Of a DNA stretch of 64,000 nt, positions 30,357 to 39,850 are shown one piece after another. The DNA is taken from the NCBI GenBank assembly GCA_036500205.1, contig DASYCK010000167.1, forward strand, positions 8,739-72,738, written 5' to 3'. The position numbers and the translations under genes were made by a program. The notes below the pieces were generated by a model. The model worked only from the letters and a program-made list of their open reading frames with translations. It made no database searches and was not told where the DNA came from. This DNA is from DASYCK01 sp036500205 (GTDB lineage: Bacteria; Myxococcota_A; Polyangia; Fen-1088). Each line of letters opens with the position of its first letter. The first letter of the stretch is position 1.

Positions 30357-30394
30357 CGCCCGAGCGCTCGTCCGGCTCGGGGCGACTGCCAGCC

Positions 30395-30433
30395 GCTACT
30401 TGCAGACATGTATTCCACATGTCTGCAAGTAGC
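30395..30433. repeat. Perfect 17-bp inverted repeat between pyrG and rpoN
   Basis: GCTACTTGCAGACATGT, a 5-base loop ATTCC, and the exact reverse complement form one hairpin 39 bases after the pyrG stop. Its stem is only about 47 percent GC, far below the window, and it is followed by GTACCATTTTAG rather than a clean T-run. It could terminate pyrG, bind a protein dimer, or mark a past rearrangement. Confidence 0.9.
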
Positions 30434-30520
30434 GTACCATTTTAGCCAGCGGACCTTTACCGACGGTGGGACGGATGGTACAAGGGAAGACCGCGGGTCC
30501 TTCGACGCCAAATCCCTCCC

Positions 30521-32008
30521 ATGGAAATCAAGCAACACCTCAAGCTTTCCCAGACGCTGGTGATGACACCCCAGCTGCAGCAGGCCATCAAGCTGCTGCA
30601 GCTGTCGCGCATGGAACTTGCCGACGTCGTTCGCGAGGAGATCCTCGAGAACCCCGTCCTGGAAGACGTCGGCGAGATCGGTTCCGAAGGGGCGAAGGCC
30701 GAAGCCGCCTCGATTGAAGCGGCGAGTGGCGCGGAGCGGGTCGGCGAGACCGAGCTCCCCGTACCCGCCCTGGCATCCGACGCGGCGCCGTCGACCGCCG
30801 AGGTGAAGGCGGACACCAGCGCCGGCGAAGCGGTGGCCGAGTTCGACTGGGAGACGTACCTCGAGAGCCAGTCCAACGCGGCGCCGATGCCGTCTTACAA
30901 GTCGAACAACGAGGAGTTGCCCTCGATCGAGTCGACCTTGACCCGGGGCGCCTCGCTGGCCGATCACCTGGAGTGGCAGCTGAAGCTCGGTCACTTCACG
31001 CGAGAAGAGGACGGAATCGGGATGCTGATCATCGGCAACCTGACGCCTGACGGCTATCTCGAGGAGCCGCTCGCCGATCTGGCCGAGGAGGCCGACGTTT
31101 CGCTGGAGCTGGCCGAGGGCGTGATCAAGCGCGTCCAGGAGTTCGATCCGATCGGCGTCGCGGCGCGCTCGCTGAAGGAATGTCTGCTGATCCAGGCGCG
31201 CCACTTCGGCGTCGACGACGATGTGCTGGTCGGCGTGATCGAACGACATCTGTCGAACCTGGAGAAGAAGAACTTCGCCGCCATCGCCAAGGACCTGAAT
31301 CAGCCGGTCGAGGAGATCTACGAGGCGGCCAAGGTCATCCGCGACTTCGATCCGAAGCCGGGGCGGCAGTACACCTCCGACGAGCCGACGTACATCACGC
31401 CCGATGTGTTCATCCACAAGGTGGGTGACAAGTACTTCGTGGTGGCCAACGACGACGGCCTGCCCAAGCTGAAGATCAGCGACTTCTACCGGACGGCCCT
31501 GGCGGGGGGGGCGAAGGCGCGCGAGTACGTCCAGGAGAAGCTGCGCAGCGCCCAGTGGCTGATCCGGTCCATCCAGCAGCGCCAGCGGACCATCACGCGC
31601 GTGACCGAGTCGATCCTGAAGTTCCAGCGCGAGTTCTTCGACAAGGGGACCGCATATCTGAAGCCGCTCATCCTGCGCGACGTGGCCGATGACATCGGCA
31701 TGCACGAATCGACGGTGTCCCGGGTCACCACGAACAAGTACGTGCACACCCCGCAGGGCATCTTCGAGCTGAAGTATTTCTTCAATTCCGGAATCTCCCG
31801 CACCGACGGCGACGATCTGGCGTCCGAGGCGGTGAAGCTGAAGATCAAGCAGATCGTCGCGCAGGAGAGCCCGGACAACCCCCACTCCGATCAGCGCATC
31901 GTCGAGCTGCTCCGCGATCAGAACATCGAGATCGCTCGCCGCACCGTCGCCAAGTACCGCGAACAGCTCCGCATCCTCTCCAGCGGCAAGCGGCGCCAGG
32001 TCTACTGA
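30521..32008 (+). CDS. rpoN: RNA polymerase sigma-54 factor RpoN
   Basis: The product is 495 residues. Region I (MEIKQHLKLSQTLVMTPQLQQAIKLLQLSRMEL) mediates enhancer response. An acidic Ala-rich region II (~45-130) follows, then the core-binding region (SLADHLEWQLKLG ... IIGNLTPDGYLEEPL ... FDPIGVAARSLKECLLIQ). The DNA-binding HTH (LRDVADDIGMHESTVSRVTTNKYVHTPQG) and the RpoN box ARRTVAKYREQL near 470 complete it. It directs transcription from -24/-12 promoters and needs AAA+ activators. It starts 164 bases after pyrG with the inverted repeat between. The genes downstream (hpf, ptsN, hprK, rapZ) are its usual companions. Confidence 0.97.
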   Translation: MEIKQHLKLSQTLVMTPQLQQAIKLLQLSRMELADVVREEILENPVLEDVGEIGSEGAKAEAASIEAASGAERVGETELPVPALASDAAPSTAEVKADTSAGEAVAEFDWETYLESQSNAAPMPSYKSNNEELPSIESTLTRGASLADHLEWQLKLGHFTREEDGIGMLIIGNLTPDGYLEEPLADLAEEADVSLELAEGVIKRVQEFDPIGVAARSLKECLLIQARHFGVDDDVLVGVIERHLSNLEKKNFAAIAKDLNQPVEEIYEAAKVIRDFDPKPGRQYTSDEPTYITPDVFIHKVGDKYFVVANDDGLPKLKISDFYRTALAGGAKAREYVQEKLRSAQWLIRSIQQRQRTITRVTESILKFQREFFDKGTAYLKPLILRDVADDIGMHESTVSRVTTNKYVHTPQGIFELKYFFNSGISRTDGDDLASEAVKLKIKQIVAQESPDNPHSDQRIVELLRDQNIEIARRTVAKYREQLRILSSGKRRQVY

Positions 32009-32021
32009 AGCCGGCCCCCGT

Positions 32022-32055
32022 CTTCGCCGCGCTCGGCGCTAGCGCGGCGGCGAAG
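32022..32055 (+). terminator. GC-rich hairpin after rpoN
   Basis: CTTCGCCGCGCT and AGCGCGGCGGCGAAG pair around a 7-base loop with a 3-base bulge, 14 bases past the rpoN stop. No T-run follows (AAGATCTATTTG). It may attenuate read-through from rpoN into hpf rather than end it. Confidence 0.4.
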
Positions 32056-32077
32056 AAGATCTATTTGAGGGGAAACG

Positions 32078-32206
32078 ATGAAGTCTCGAGCGGTGGGCGC
32101 CGAACATCGGGAGGAGGTTCGCTGTGGCCAGGCTGGCTTTGTCGAGGCAAGATCGTGTAGAAGCGGCCTCGTTCGGGACCGAAACGTTCCTCTAGCAAGG
32201 ACTTAG
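32078..32206 (+). CDS. Possible 42-codon leader peptide before hpf
   Basis: ATG 32078 has GAGGGGAAACG immediately upstream and opens a 42-codon frame that closes with TAG two bases before the hpf start. The predicted peptide is Arg-rich (7 of 42), with two Cys, and has no recognisable family. The tight junction with hpf would allow coupled translation, but the codon pattern is not strongly coding. I list it as a candidate only. Confidence 0.25.
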   Translation: MKSRAVGAEHREEVRCGQAGFVEARSCRSGLVRDRNVPLART

Positions 32207-32208
32207 GC

Positions 32209-32829
32209 ATGCAGCTATCGACCACGTTCCGTCACATGGACGCTTCCCAAGCGGTCCGTGAATATTCCGAAGAGAAGCTGGAGAAGATCCGCAAGTACTT
32301 CCACAAGGAGCCCATCGCGGCCCACGCGGTGTTCTCGGTCGAGCGCGGCTTCAATCACGTCGCCGACATCAACATCACCTTGCCGAGCGGCCTGGTGATA
32401 AACGCCAAGGAGACGACCGAGGACATGTACTCGTCGATCGACCTGGCGGTGGCGCGCATCGAGCGCCAGGTGCGCAAGTGGAAGGAAAAGATCCGCGATC
32501 ACAAGCCGCACGACACGCAGATCTCGCTGCGCGAGCGCGTGATCTCGGCCGACACCTTCGAGCCGCTGCCGGGCTCGCCGCTGGAGGCCCAGCAGGGACC
32601 CCGCTCGGCGCCCAGCGCGCCGACGGCGCCCGCGTTCAACGTCGTCACCGAGGAGACGTTCACGGTCCGCACCATGAAGGTGCACGACGCGGTCATGCAG
32701 CTGAACCTGCTGGGCAGTCAGTTCTTCGTATTCTCGGACGTCGACTCGCACGGCATCTCCGTCGTCTACCGGCGCGGGGATGGGAATTACGGCCTCATCC
32801 TGACCGGGCGTTCCTCCTCCGCGACCTGA
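32209..32829 (+). CDS. hpf: Long-form ribosome hibernation-promoting factor
   Basis: The product is 206 residues. Residues 1-105 form the ribosome-binding RaiA/HPF fold (STTFRHMDASQAVREYSEEKLEKIRKYF, then the basic helix VRKWKEKIRDHK). A ~45-residue Pro/Ala linker leads to the C-terminal dimerisation domain (ETFTVRTMKVHDAVMQLNLLGSQFFVFSDVDSHGISVVYRRGDGNYGLI). That domain defines the long form that pairs 70S ribosomes into 100S dimers in stationary phase. It sits between rpoN and ptsN as in many deltaproteobacteria. AAGGA upstream of the ATG serves as ribosome binding site. The preceding 200 bases contain a hairpin and a possible leader peptide. Confidence 0.94.
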   Translation: MQLSTTFRHMDASQAVREYSEEKLEKIRKYFHKEPIAAHAVFSVERGFNHVADINITLPSGLVINAKETTEDMYSSIDLAVARIERQVRKWKEKIRDHKPHDTQISLRERVISADTFEPLPGSPLEAQQGPRSAPSAPTAPAFNVVTEETFTVRTMKVHDAVMQLNLLGSQFFVFSDVDSHGISVVYRRGDGNYGLILTGRSSSAT

Positions 32830-32847
32830 GGTCCGGGGAATACGCCC

Positions 32848-33309
32848 ATGAAGGTGACGGATTTCCTGGCGGCCGACATGATCGTGTCCGACCTGCGATC
32901 GGACACGAAGGCCGGCGTGCTGGGCGAGCTGGCGTCTCATCTGGCCGAACGGATGGTCGGCGTCGATGGCGCCGTGCTGAAGAAGGTGCTGGAGGAGCGC
33001 GAGCTGCTGGCATCGACCGCCATCGGCGACGGCATCGCCATCCCCCACGGCAAGCTCGACGCCGTGGGGCGGCTGGTGGGGACCTTGGGACGCGCCCGCG
33101 AGGGGATCGAGTTCGAGTCGATCGACGGCAAGCCGACGCACCTGGTATTCATGCTGGTTGCGCCGGCCAGCTCCACGGGCGTGCACCTGAAGGCGCTGGC
33201 CAGGCTTTCGCGGCTGTTCCGGGACGCCGATTTCCGGGCGCGCCTGATGGCGGCGCCCGATGCCCAGTCGATGTACCAAGTGATCGTCGACGAAGACGCG
33301 AAGTACTGA
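32848..33309 (+). CDS. ptsN: PTS EIIA-Ntr (nitrogen/fructose-type regulatory EIIA)
   Basis: The product is 153 residues. The EIIA-fructose/Ntr fold has the phospho-acceptor His67 in DGIAIPHGKLD and later the motif HLVFMLVAP. These single-domain proteins receive phosphate from HPr or NPr and regulate potassium transport, nitrogen and stress responses rather than sugar uptake. It follows hpf by 18 bases with GGGGAA before the ATG and precedes hprK. Within the cluster it is one of two candidate terminal phosphate acceptors. Confidence 0.93.
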   Translation: MKVTDFLAADMIVSDLRSDTKAGVLGELASHLAERMVGVDGAVLKKVLEERELLASTAIGDGIAIPHGKLDAVGRLVGTLGRAREGIEFESIDGKPTHLVFMLVAPASSTGVHLKALARLSRLFRDADFRARLMAAPDAQSMYQVIVDEDAKY

Positions 33310-33340
33310 CCAGGCCCGGTCGCGCTATGCTCCTGCCTCG

Positions 33341-34318
33341 ATGACATCGGGTGGGAATGTTCCTCAGTTGACGGTCCGCTCGCTGCTCGACGAACGCTCG
33401 GGCTTGCGGCTGGTGTTGCTGGCCGGAGAGGCGGGCCTGTCGCGCCGGATCGCCATCGCGCGCATCCAGAAGCCCGGTCTGGCCCTGGCCGGCTTCGTGA
33501 AGCAGGTCCACCCTGAACGGGTGCAGGTGCTGGGGGCGACCGAGATCTCGTACCTGGCCAGCATGGCGGAGAGCGACGCGAAGCGGTCAGTCGACGGCTT
33601 CGTGGGGCTCAATCCCGCCTGCATCGTGGTCACGAAGGGGCTGGAGGTCCCGCGGATCCTCATCGAGGCGTGCGATCAGATCGGGGTGCCGCTGCTGCGC
33701 ACGCCGCTGGTGTCGTCGGTGGCCATCGACGCGCTCCAGAACCACCTCGAGCACGAGCTGGCGCCCACCGTCAGCATCCACGCGGTGCTGATGGACGTCC
33801 TGGGCGTCGGGATCTTGTTGCTGGGGAAGAGCGGCATCGGCAAGTCCGAAGCGGCGCTGGATCTCATCATGCGCGGGCACCGGCTGGTGGCCGACGACCT
33901 GGTCGAGGTGCGACGCACCTCGGGAGACATCCTGGTGGGCTGGGCGTCCGAGCTCATCAAGCACCACATGGAGGTGCGCGGCCTCGGCATCATCAACATC
34001 AAGGACATGTTCGGCGTGGCCGCCGTGCGCGACGACAAGAAGATCGAGCTGGTCATCGAGCTGGTGCGCTGGGATCAGGCCGAGGCGCACGACCGCCTGG
34101 GGCTCGACGAGATGGTGTATCCCATCCTCGACGTGCCGGCCCCGCTGCTGCGCATTCCGGTCAGCCCCGGGCGAAACGTCAGCTCGCTGATCGAGGTGGC
34201 GGCGCGCAATCGGCTGTTGCAGGTGCGCGGCCATCATTCGGCGCGCGAGTTCCAGGAGCGGCTCGATCGGGCGCTGGCCGACGCGCGCGATCATCGCTGG
34301 CGAGACGACGTCGAATGA
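33341..34318 (+). CDS. hprK: HPr kinase/phosphorylase
   Basis: The product is 325 residues. The N-terminal domain (~10-135) precedes the kinase core with P-loop GKSGIGKSEAALDLIMRGHRLVADD near 160-185. The HprK signature follows in EVRGLGIINIKDMFGVAAVRDDKKIELVIELVRW. It phosphorylates a serine of HPr with ATP and also dephosphorylates it with phosphate. The HPr encoded downstream has a matching serine (Ser47 in GKSIMGL). It starts 31 bases after ptsN and ends 16 bases before rapZ. Confidence 0.95.
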   Translation: MTSGGNVPQLTVRSLLDERSGLRLVLLAGEAGLSRRIAIARIQKPGLALAGFVKQVHPERVQVLGATEISYLASMAESDAKRSVDGFVGLNPACIVVTKGLEVPRILIEACDQIGVPLLRTPLVSSVAIDALQNHLEHELAPTVSIHAVLMDVLGVGILLLGKSGIGKSEAALDLIMRGHRLVADDLVEVRRTSGDILVGWASELIKHHMEVRGLGIINIKDMFGVAAVRDDKKIELVIELVRWDQAEAHDRLGLDEMVYPILDVPAPLLRIPVSPGRNVSSLIEVAARNRLLQVRGHHSAREFQERLDRALADARDHRWRDDVE

Positions 34319-34334
34319 CGAACGGGGATCGTCC

Positions 34335-35180
34335 GTGCGGTTGGTGATCGTCACCGGCGTCTCCGGCGCTGGCAAGTCGACGGCGCTGCGGGCGCTGGAA
34401 GATCTCGACTATTACTGCGTCGACAACCTGCCGTTGCCGCTGGTGCCCAAGTTCGTCGAGCTGCTGGCGACGCGCAACGAGGTGGGGCGGGCGGCGCTGG
34501 GCATCGACGCGCGCTCGGGCGACTTCCTGTCCGACTGCGCCCCCATCTTCGCCGGCATCCGCGAGGCCGGACACGACCTGGAGATCATCTTCCTCGACGC
34601 CGCCGATGACACGTTGATCCGGCGCTTCTCCGAGACGCGCCGCCGCCATCCGCTGTCCCACCGTGACATCCGGTCCGCCGTCCTGGCCGAACGGGCCCAG
34701 CTCGCCCCGATGCGGCAGGAGGCGAGCGACGTCATCGACACGAACGGCCTCACCGTCCACGCCCTGCGGGACGTCATCCAGGAGCGGTTCGGACGCAAGG
34801 GTGATCGCCTGTCGGCGACCTTGCTGTCGTTCGGCTTCAAGTACGGGCTCCCCTCCGAGGCCGACATCGTGCTCGACGTGCGCTTTCTCCCCAACCCGTT
34901 CTTCGTGCCCGAGCTGGCGCCGCAGTCGGGCGAGGACGAGCCGGTCCGCCGCTGGGTGCTGGAGCAAGCCGAGGCGAAGTCCTTCCTCGACAAGGCGGAG
35001 GATCTGCTGCGCCTGTCGCTGCGCGGCTTCGAGAAGGAGGGGAAGGCCTATGCCACGCTGGCCGTCGGATGCACGGGGGGGCGCCACCGCTCCGTGGCCC
35101 TGGTGCGGGAGCTGGCGGCGCGGCTGGGGGGGGACCTCCCCCTGTCGGTACGGCACCGTGATCTGGGGCGGAACATCTGA
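34335..35180 (+). CDS. rapZ: RapZ-family RNase adapter / nucleotide-binding protein
   Basis: The product is 281 residues from GTG 34335. Walker A is LVIVTGVSGAGKSTALRALEDLDYYCVDNLP. The Walker B-like segment is EIIFLDAADDTLIRRFSETRRRHPL. The C-terminal signature has FLPNPFFVPELAP and GCTGGRHRSVALVRELA. In E. coli RapZ binds the sRNA GlmZ and glucosamine 6-phosphate and guides RNase E. In Firmicutes the homologue YvcJ is a GTPase. Its role here is inferred only from family and from its constant presence beside hprK and PTS genes. Confidence 0.93.
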   Translation: MRLVIVTGVSGAGKSTALRALEDLDYYCVDNLPLPLVPKFVELLATRNEVGRAALGIDARSGDFLSDCAPIFAGIREAGHDLEIIFLDAADDTLIRRFSETRRRHPLSHRDIRSAVLAERAQLAPMRQEASDVIDTNGLTVHALRDVIQERFGRKGDRLSATLLSFGFKYGLPSEADIVLDVRFLPNPFFVPELAPQSGEDEPVRRWVLEQAEAKSFLDKAEDLLRLSLRGFEKEGKAYATLAVGCTGGRHRSVALVRELAARLGGDLPLSVRHRDLGRNI

Positions 35181-35235
35181 CGAACGCTTGCCGGGAACCG
35201 CTTGGATTGACGTAGAATGGGTGGGCGGAGTGAAC

Positions 35236-35688
35236 GTGATCCCACACCTGAACGCACCGAGGGTTGGACTGGTCGTGGTGACCCACGGCGACGCGGCCCG
35301 TGCGTTGCTGGAGGCGGTGGCGGGGATCCTGGGGCCGCTGCCCGCCGCCGTGCCGGTGTGCGTGTCGATGGAAGAAAACTTCGATGGCACCCTGGAGCTG
35401 GTGGGCGGGGCGTGCGACAAGGCCGACACCGGGGCAGGCGTGGTCATCCTCGTCGATCTGCAGGGGTCGTCGCCTTACCAGGCCTGCATGGCGATGCTCG
35501 ACGGCAGCCGCGCCGCCGAGGTGGTCTGCGGCGTCAATCTGCCCATGTTGTTGAAGCTGGCGACGATTGATCGCCGCGAGCTGCGCCCGGTGGAGACAGC
35601 GCAGCTGCTGCGCGACGTGGGGCGTCGCTCCATCCGCCTGGGCTCGGAGCTGACGGGAAAAGTAACGGTCGAGGAGACGAATCGATGA
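35236..35688 (+). CDS. PTS EIIA, mannose type (regulatory)
   Basis: The product is ~150 residues. I place the start at GTG 35236 because GGAG lies 6 bases upstream; GTG 35230 and 35221 are in frame. The N terminus VGLVVVTHGDAARALLEAV has the phospho-His17 of the mannose EIIA family. The segment GAGVVILVDLQGSSPYQACMAML carries the DLxGSSP loop. No EIIB, EIIC or EIID genes follow, so this stand-alone EIIA probably signals rather than transports. It overlaps the HPr gene by 4 bases (ATGA). Confidence 0.88.
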   Translation: MIPHLNAPRVGLVVVTHGDAARALLEAVAGILGPLPAAVPVCVSMEENFDGTLELVGGACDKADTGAGVVILVDLQGSSPYQACMAMLDGSRAAEVVCGVNLPMLLKLATIDRRELRPVETAQLLRDVGRRSIRLGSELTGKVTVEETNR

Positions 35689-35963
35689 CGGTCGAAAGCA
35701 CGGTCAAGGTCAAGAACCGCCTGGGCATGCACGCGCGCGCCGCGGTGAAGTTCGTGCAGCTGGCGAACAAGTACCGCTCCGAGATCAAGGTGATCAAGGA
35801 CGACACCGAAGCCAACGGGAAGAGCATCATGGGCCTTTTGACCCTGGTGGCAGCCCACGGGGTCACGATGCGCGTCGTCTGCGAGGGGGAGGACGCCGAG
35901 CCGGCGCTGGCCGCGCTGGTCGAGCTCGTCGGAACGGGATTTGGCGAAGGGGTCGACCCTTGA
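35685..35963 (+). CDS. ptsH: Phosphocarrier protein HPr
   Basis: The product is 92 residues. The EI-dependent site is His16 in LGMHARAAVKFV and the HprK target is Ser47 in GKSIMGLLTL. Both are needed for a dual-controlled HPr. It shuttles phosphate from EI to the EIIA proteins encoded upstream. A strong GAGGAGACGA precedes the ATG, and the start overlaps the EIIA stop. EI follows after 57 bases. Confidence 0.95.
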   Translation: MTVESTVKVKNRLGMHARAAVKFVQLANKYRSEIKVIKDDTEANGKSIMGLLTLVAAHGVTMRVVCEGEDAEPALAALVELVGTGFGEGVDP

Positions 35964-36020
35964 TCGAGATGCGGAGCTCGGCCTGATGGGGGAGCTCGTC
36001 TCCAGGACGGAGCGCGCCTG

Positions 36021-37793
36021 ATGGAGCGCCTTGCGGGAGTGGGCGCGTCGCCCGGCATCGCCATCGGCAAGGGGCACGTCCTCGGCAGCCGGGTCGACGT
36101 GCACGAGCGCCGCATCGCGGTCGACGCGGTCGAGGCGGAGATCGCGCGCTTCGAGGTGGCGATCCTGCACACCGACGCCCAGCTGGCCCGCATCCAGGAC
36201 GAGATCGCCGCGCGCGAGCACGACGGCCAGCAGTACCGCATCCTGGAAGCCCACCGCATGATGTTGCACGACGTGCATCTGGTCGAGGTGGCCCGGAAGA
36301 TCATCCGCGACGACCAGACGGGCGCCGAATGGGCGGTGCGGCGGGCCCTCGATCAGATCCAGGCGGTGTTCGATCGCATCGAGGATCCTTACTTTCGCGA
36401 TCGGCGCAGCGACGTGGCGGTGGTGGGCGAGCGCCTGCTCCGCAACCTGATGGGCATGGTCGAGTCGAATCCGGCCGACGTCCCGCGCGGCAGCGTCGTG
36501 CTGACCCACGACCTGGGGCCCGCCGACGCCGCGCAGCTGGGGCGCGCCGAGGTGGCCGGCTTCTGCACCGAGGGGGGGGGGCGGACCTCGCACACGGCGA
36601 TCGTCTCGCGCGCCATGGGTTTGCCTTACGTGGTCGGGGTCGAGGGGCTCGACCACAAGACCTGGTCGGGGATGAACCTGGTCATCGACGGCACGCGGGG
36701 CGAGGTGATCCTCGAGCCCGATGACGCCACCTTGCAGGTCTACCGCGCCCGGGCCGATCGTCAGCTGGCGCGAGCCCACCGCCTGGGCGCGATGCGCGAC
36801 GCCCCCGCCGAGACGCGCGACGGCGTGCGCATCGAGCTGGCCGCCAACGTCGAGCTGATGGAGGAGATCTCGCCGTCGGTCGAGCTGGGGGCGCAGGCGG
36901 TGGGGCTGTTTCGCACCGAGTTCCTGTACCTCGAGCGCACCGATCTCCCCACGGAGGAAGAGCAGTACGGGCACGCCGTCGCCGCCCTGAAGAGCGCGGG
37001 GGGGCAGACGATCACGTTCCGGACCCTCGATCTCGGTGGCGACAAGATGCCGCTGTCGGTGCGGATGCCGAGCGGGCAGAACCCGTCGCTGGGGCTGCGC
37101 TCGATCCGGTTTTCCTTCCACCGCCCCGACGTGTTCCGGACGCAGCTGCGGGCGCTGTTTCGCGCCGCCGCCGTCGGCCCGGTGAAGATCATGTTCCCGC
37201 TGATCTCGGGGGTCGCCGAGCTGCGCATGGCGCGCACCATCTGCCAGGAGGTGTGCGCCGATCTGAGGCGCGAGGGGATCGTGCACAACCCAGACGTGCC
37301 CCTCGGCGTGATGGTCGAGACGCCCAGCGCCGCCATGATCTCCGATCTGCTGGCGCGCGAGTGCGAGTTCCTCAGCATCGGCACGAACGATCTCATCCAG
37401 TACTCGCTGGCCGCCGATCGCGAGAACGAGCACGTCGGTTACCTGTATCACCCGCTGCATCCGGCGATCATCCGGGCGCTGAAGCTGATCGTGACCGGCG
37501 CCGCCCAGACGAACCGCGACGTGCCGGTGGCGATGTGCGGCGACATGGCTGGCGATCCGATGCTGGTGCTGGTCCTGATGGGGCTGGGCCTGCGCCACCT
37601 CTCGATGGCGCCGCGACAGATCCCCCTGTTGAAGTCGATCATCCGCGCCTGCACCATGGCCGAGGCGGAGAAGCTGGCCACCCAGGCGCTGGCGCTGGCG
37701 ACCGAGGGGGAGGTCGAGAACCTCGTCTACAACGTGATGTATGACCGTTTCGCGGCCGAGCTCGACGATGACGACGCCGACGAGCCGGGTTGA
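36021..37793 (+). CDS. ptsI: PTS Enzyme I (phosphoenolpyruvate-protein phosphotransferase)
   Basis: The product is 590 residues. It has the N-terminal HPr-binding helical domain, the swivelling phosphohistidine domain with His191 in GGGRTSHTAIVSRAMGLP, and the PEP-binding barrel. Barrel motifs include VGLFRTEFLYL, TFRTLDLGGDKM, LGVMVETPSAA and FLSIGTNDLIQYSLAADRENE, with Cys506 in VAMCGDMAGD. It autophosphorylates from PEP and feeds HPr. No GAF domain is present, so it is the ordinary EI rather than the nitrogen EI. A run of 10 G (36572-36581) lies in the active-site loop codons. It is the last gene of the regulatory PTS cluster. Confidence 0.96.
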   Translation: MERLAGVGASPGIAIGKGHVLGSRVDVHERRIAVDAVEAEIARFEVAILHTDAQLARIQDEIAAREHDGQQYRILEAHRMMLHDVHLVEVARKIIRDDQTGAEWAVRRALDQIQAVFDRIEDPYFRDRRSDVAVVGERLLRNLMGMVESNPADVPRGSVVLTHDLGPADAAQLGRAEVAGFCTEGGGRTSHTAIVSRAMGLPYVVGVEGLDHKTWSGMNLVIDGTRGEVILEPDDATLQVYRARADRQLARAHRLGAMRDAPAETRDGVRIELAANVELMEEISPSVELGAQAVGLFRTEFLYLERTDLPTEEEQYGHAVAALKSAGGQTITFRTLDLGGDKMPLSVRMPSGQNPSLGLRSIRFSFHRPDVFRTQLRALFRAAAVGPVKIMFPLISGVAELRMARTICQEVCADLRREGIVHNPDVPLGVMVETPSAAMISDLLARECEFLSIGTNDLIQYSLAADRENEHVGYLYHPLHPAIIRALKLIVTGAAQTNRDVPVAMCGDMAGDPMLVLVLMGLGLRHLSMAPRQIPLLKSIIRACTMAEAEKLATQALALATEGEVENLVYNVMYDRFAAELDDDDADEPG

Positions 37794-38240
37794 GTGTGTC
37801 GCCGACATGAGCGCCGCCGCCGCGGTGCGGGTCCGCCCGGCGTCGCGCGCCGATGTGCCGGCGCTACGGCGCTTGCGGGCGCAGGTGAACGCGCTGCACG
37901 CCCGGCTGCTTCCCGACTTCTTTCGCCTGGAGGAGGATGTGCCGGGGATGGTCGTGGAGCGGGATCCCTACGCGGAGATCCTGGTGGCCGAGGCCGAGCA
38001 GGAGATTCGTGGCTACATCGTCGTGAACGTCGTCGACACGCCGTCGGACCCGGCGATGACGAAGCGGCGGCGCGCGCATGTGGAGGTCATCGTGGTCGAC
38101 GAGGCCTACCGTCGTTGCGGCATCGGGGCGCGTCTCATGAGGGACGCCGCCACCTGGGCCGGCGGTCGCGGCGCCGTGGAGACCGTGTTGACGGTCTGGA
38201 CCGACAACCGCGAGGCCGAGGGGTTCTACCGGGCGCTCGG

Positions 38241-39806
<1,566 letters not shown>

Positions 39807-39850
39807 AAAGGGGCCCTACTATACGGGATAACTCCGCCCCAGGCCGGTTT

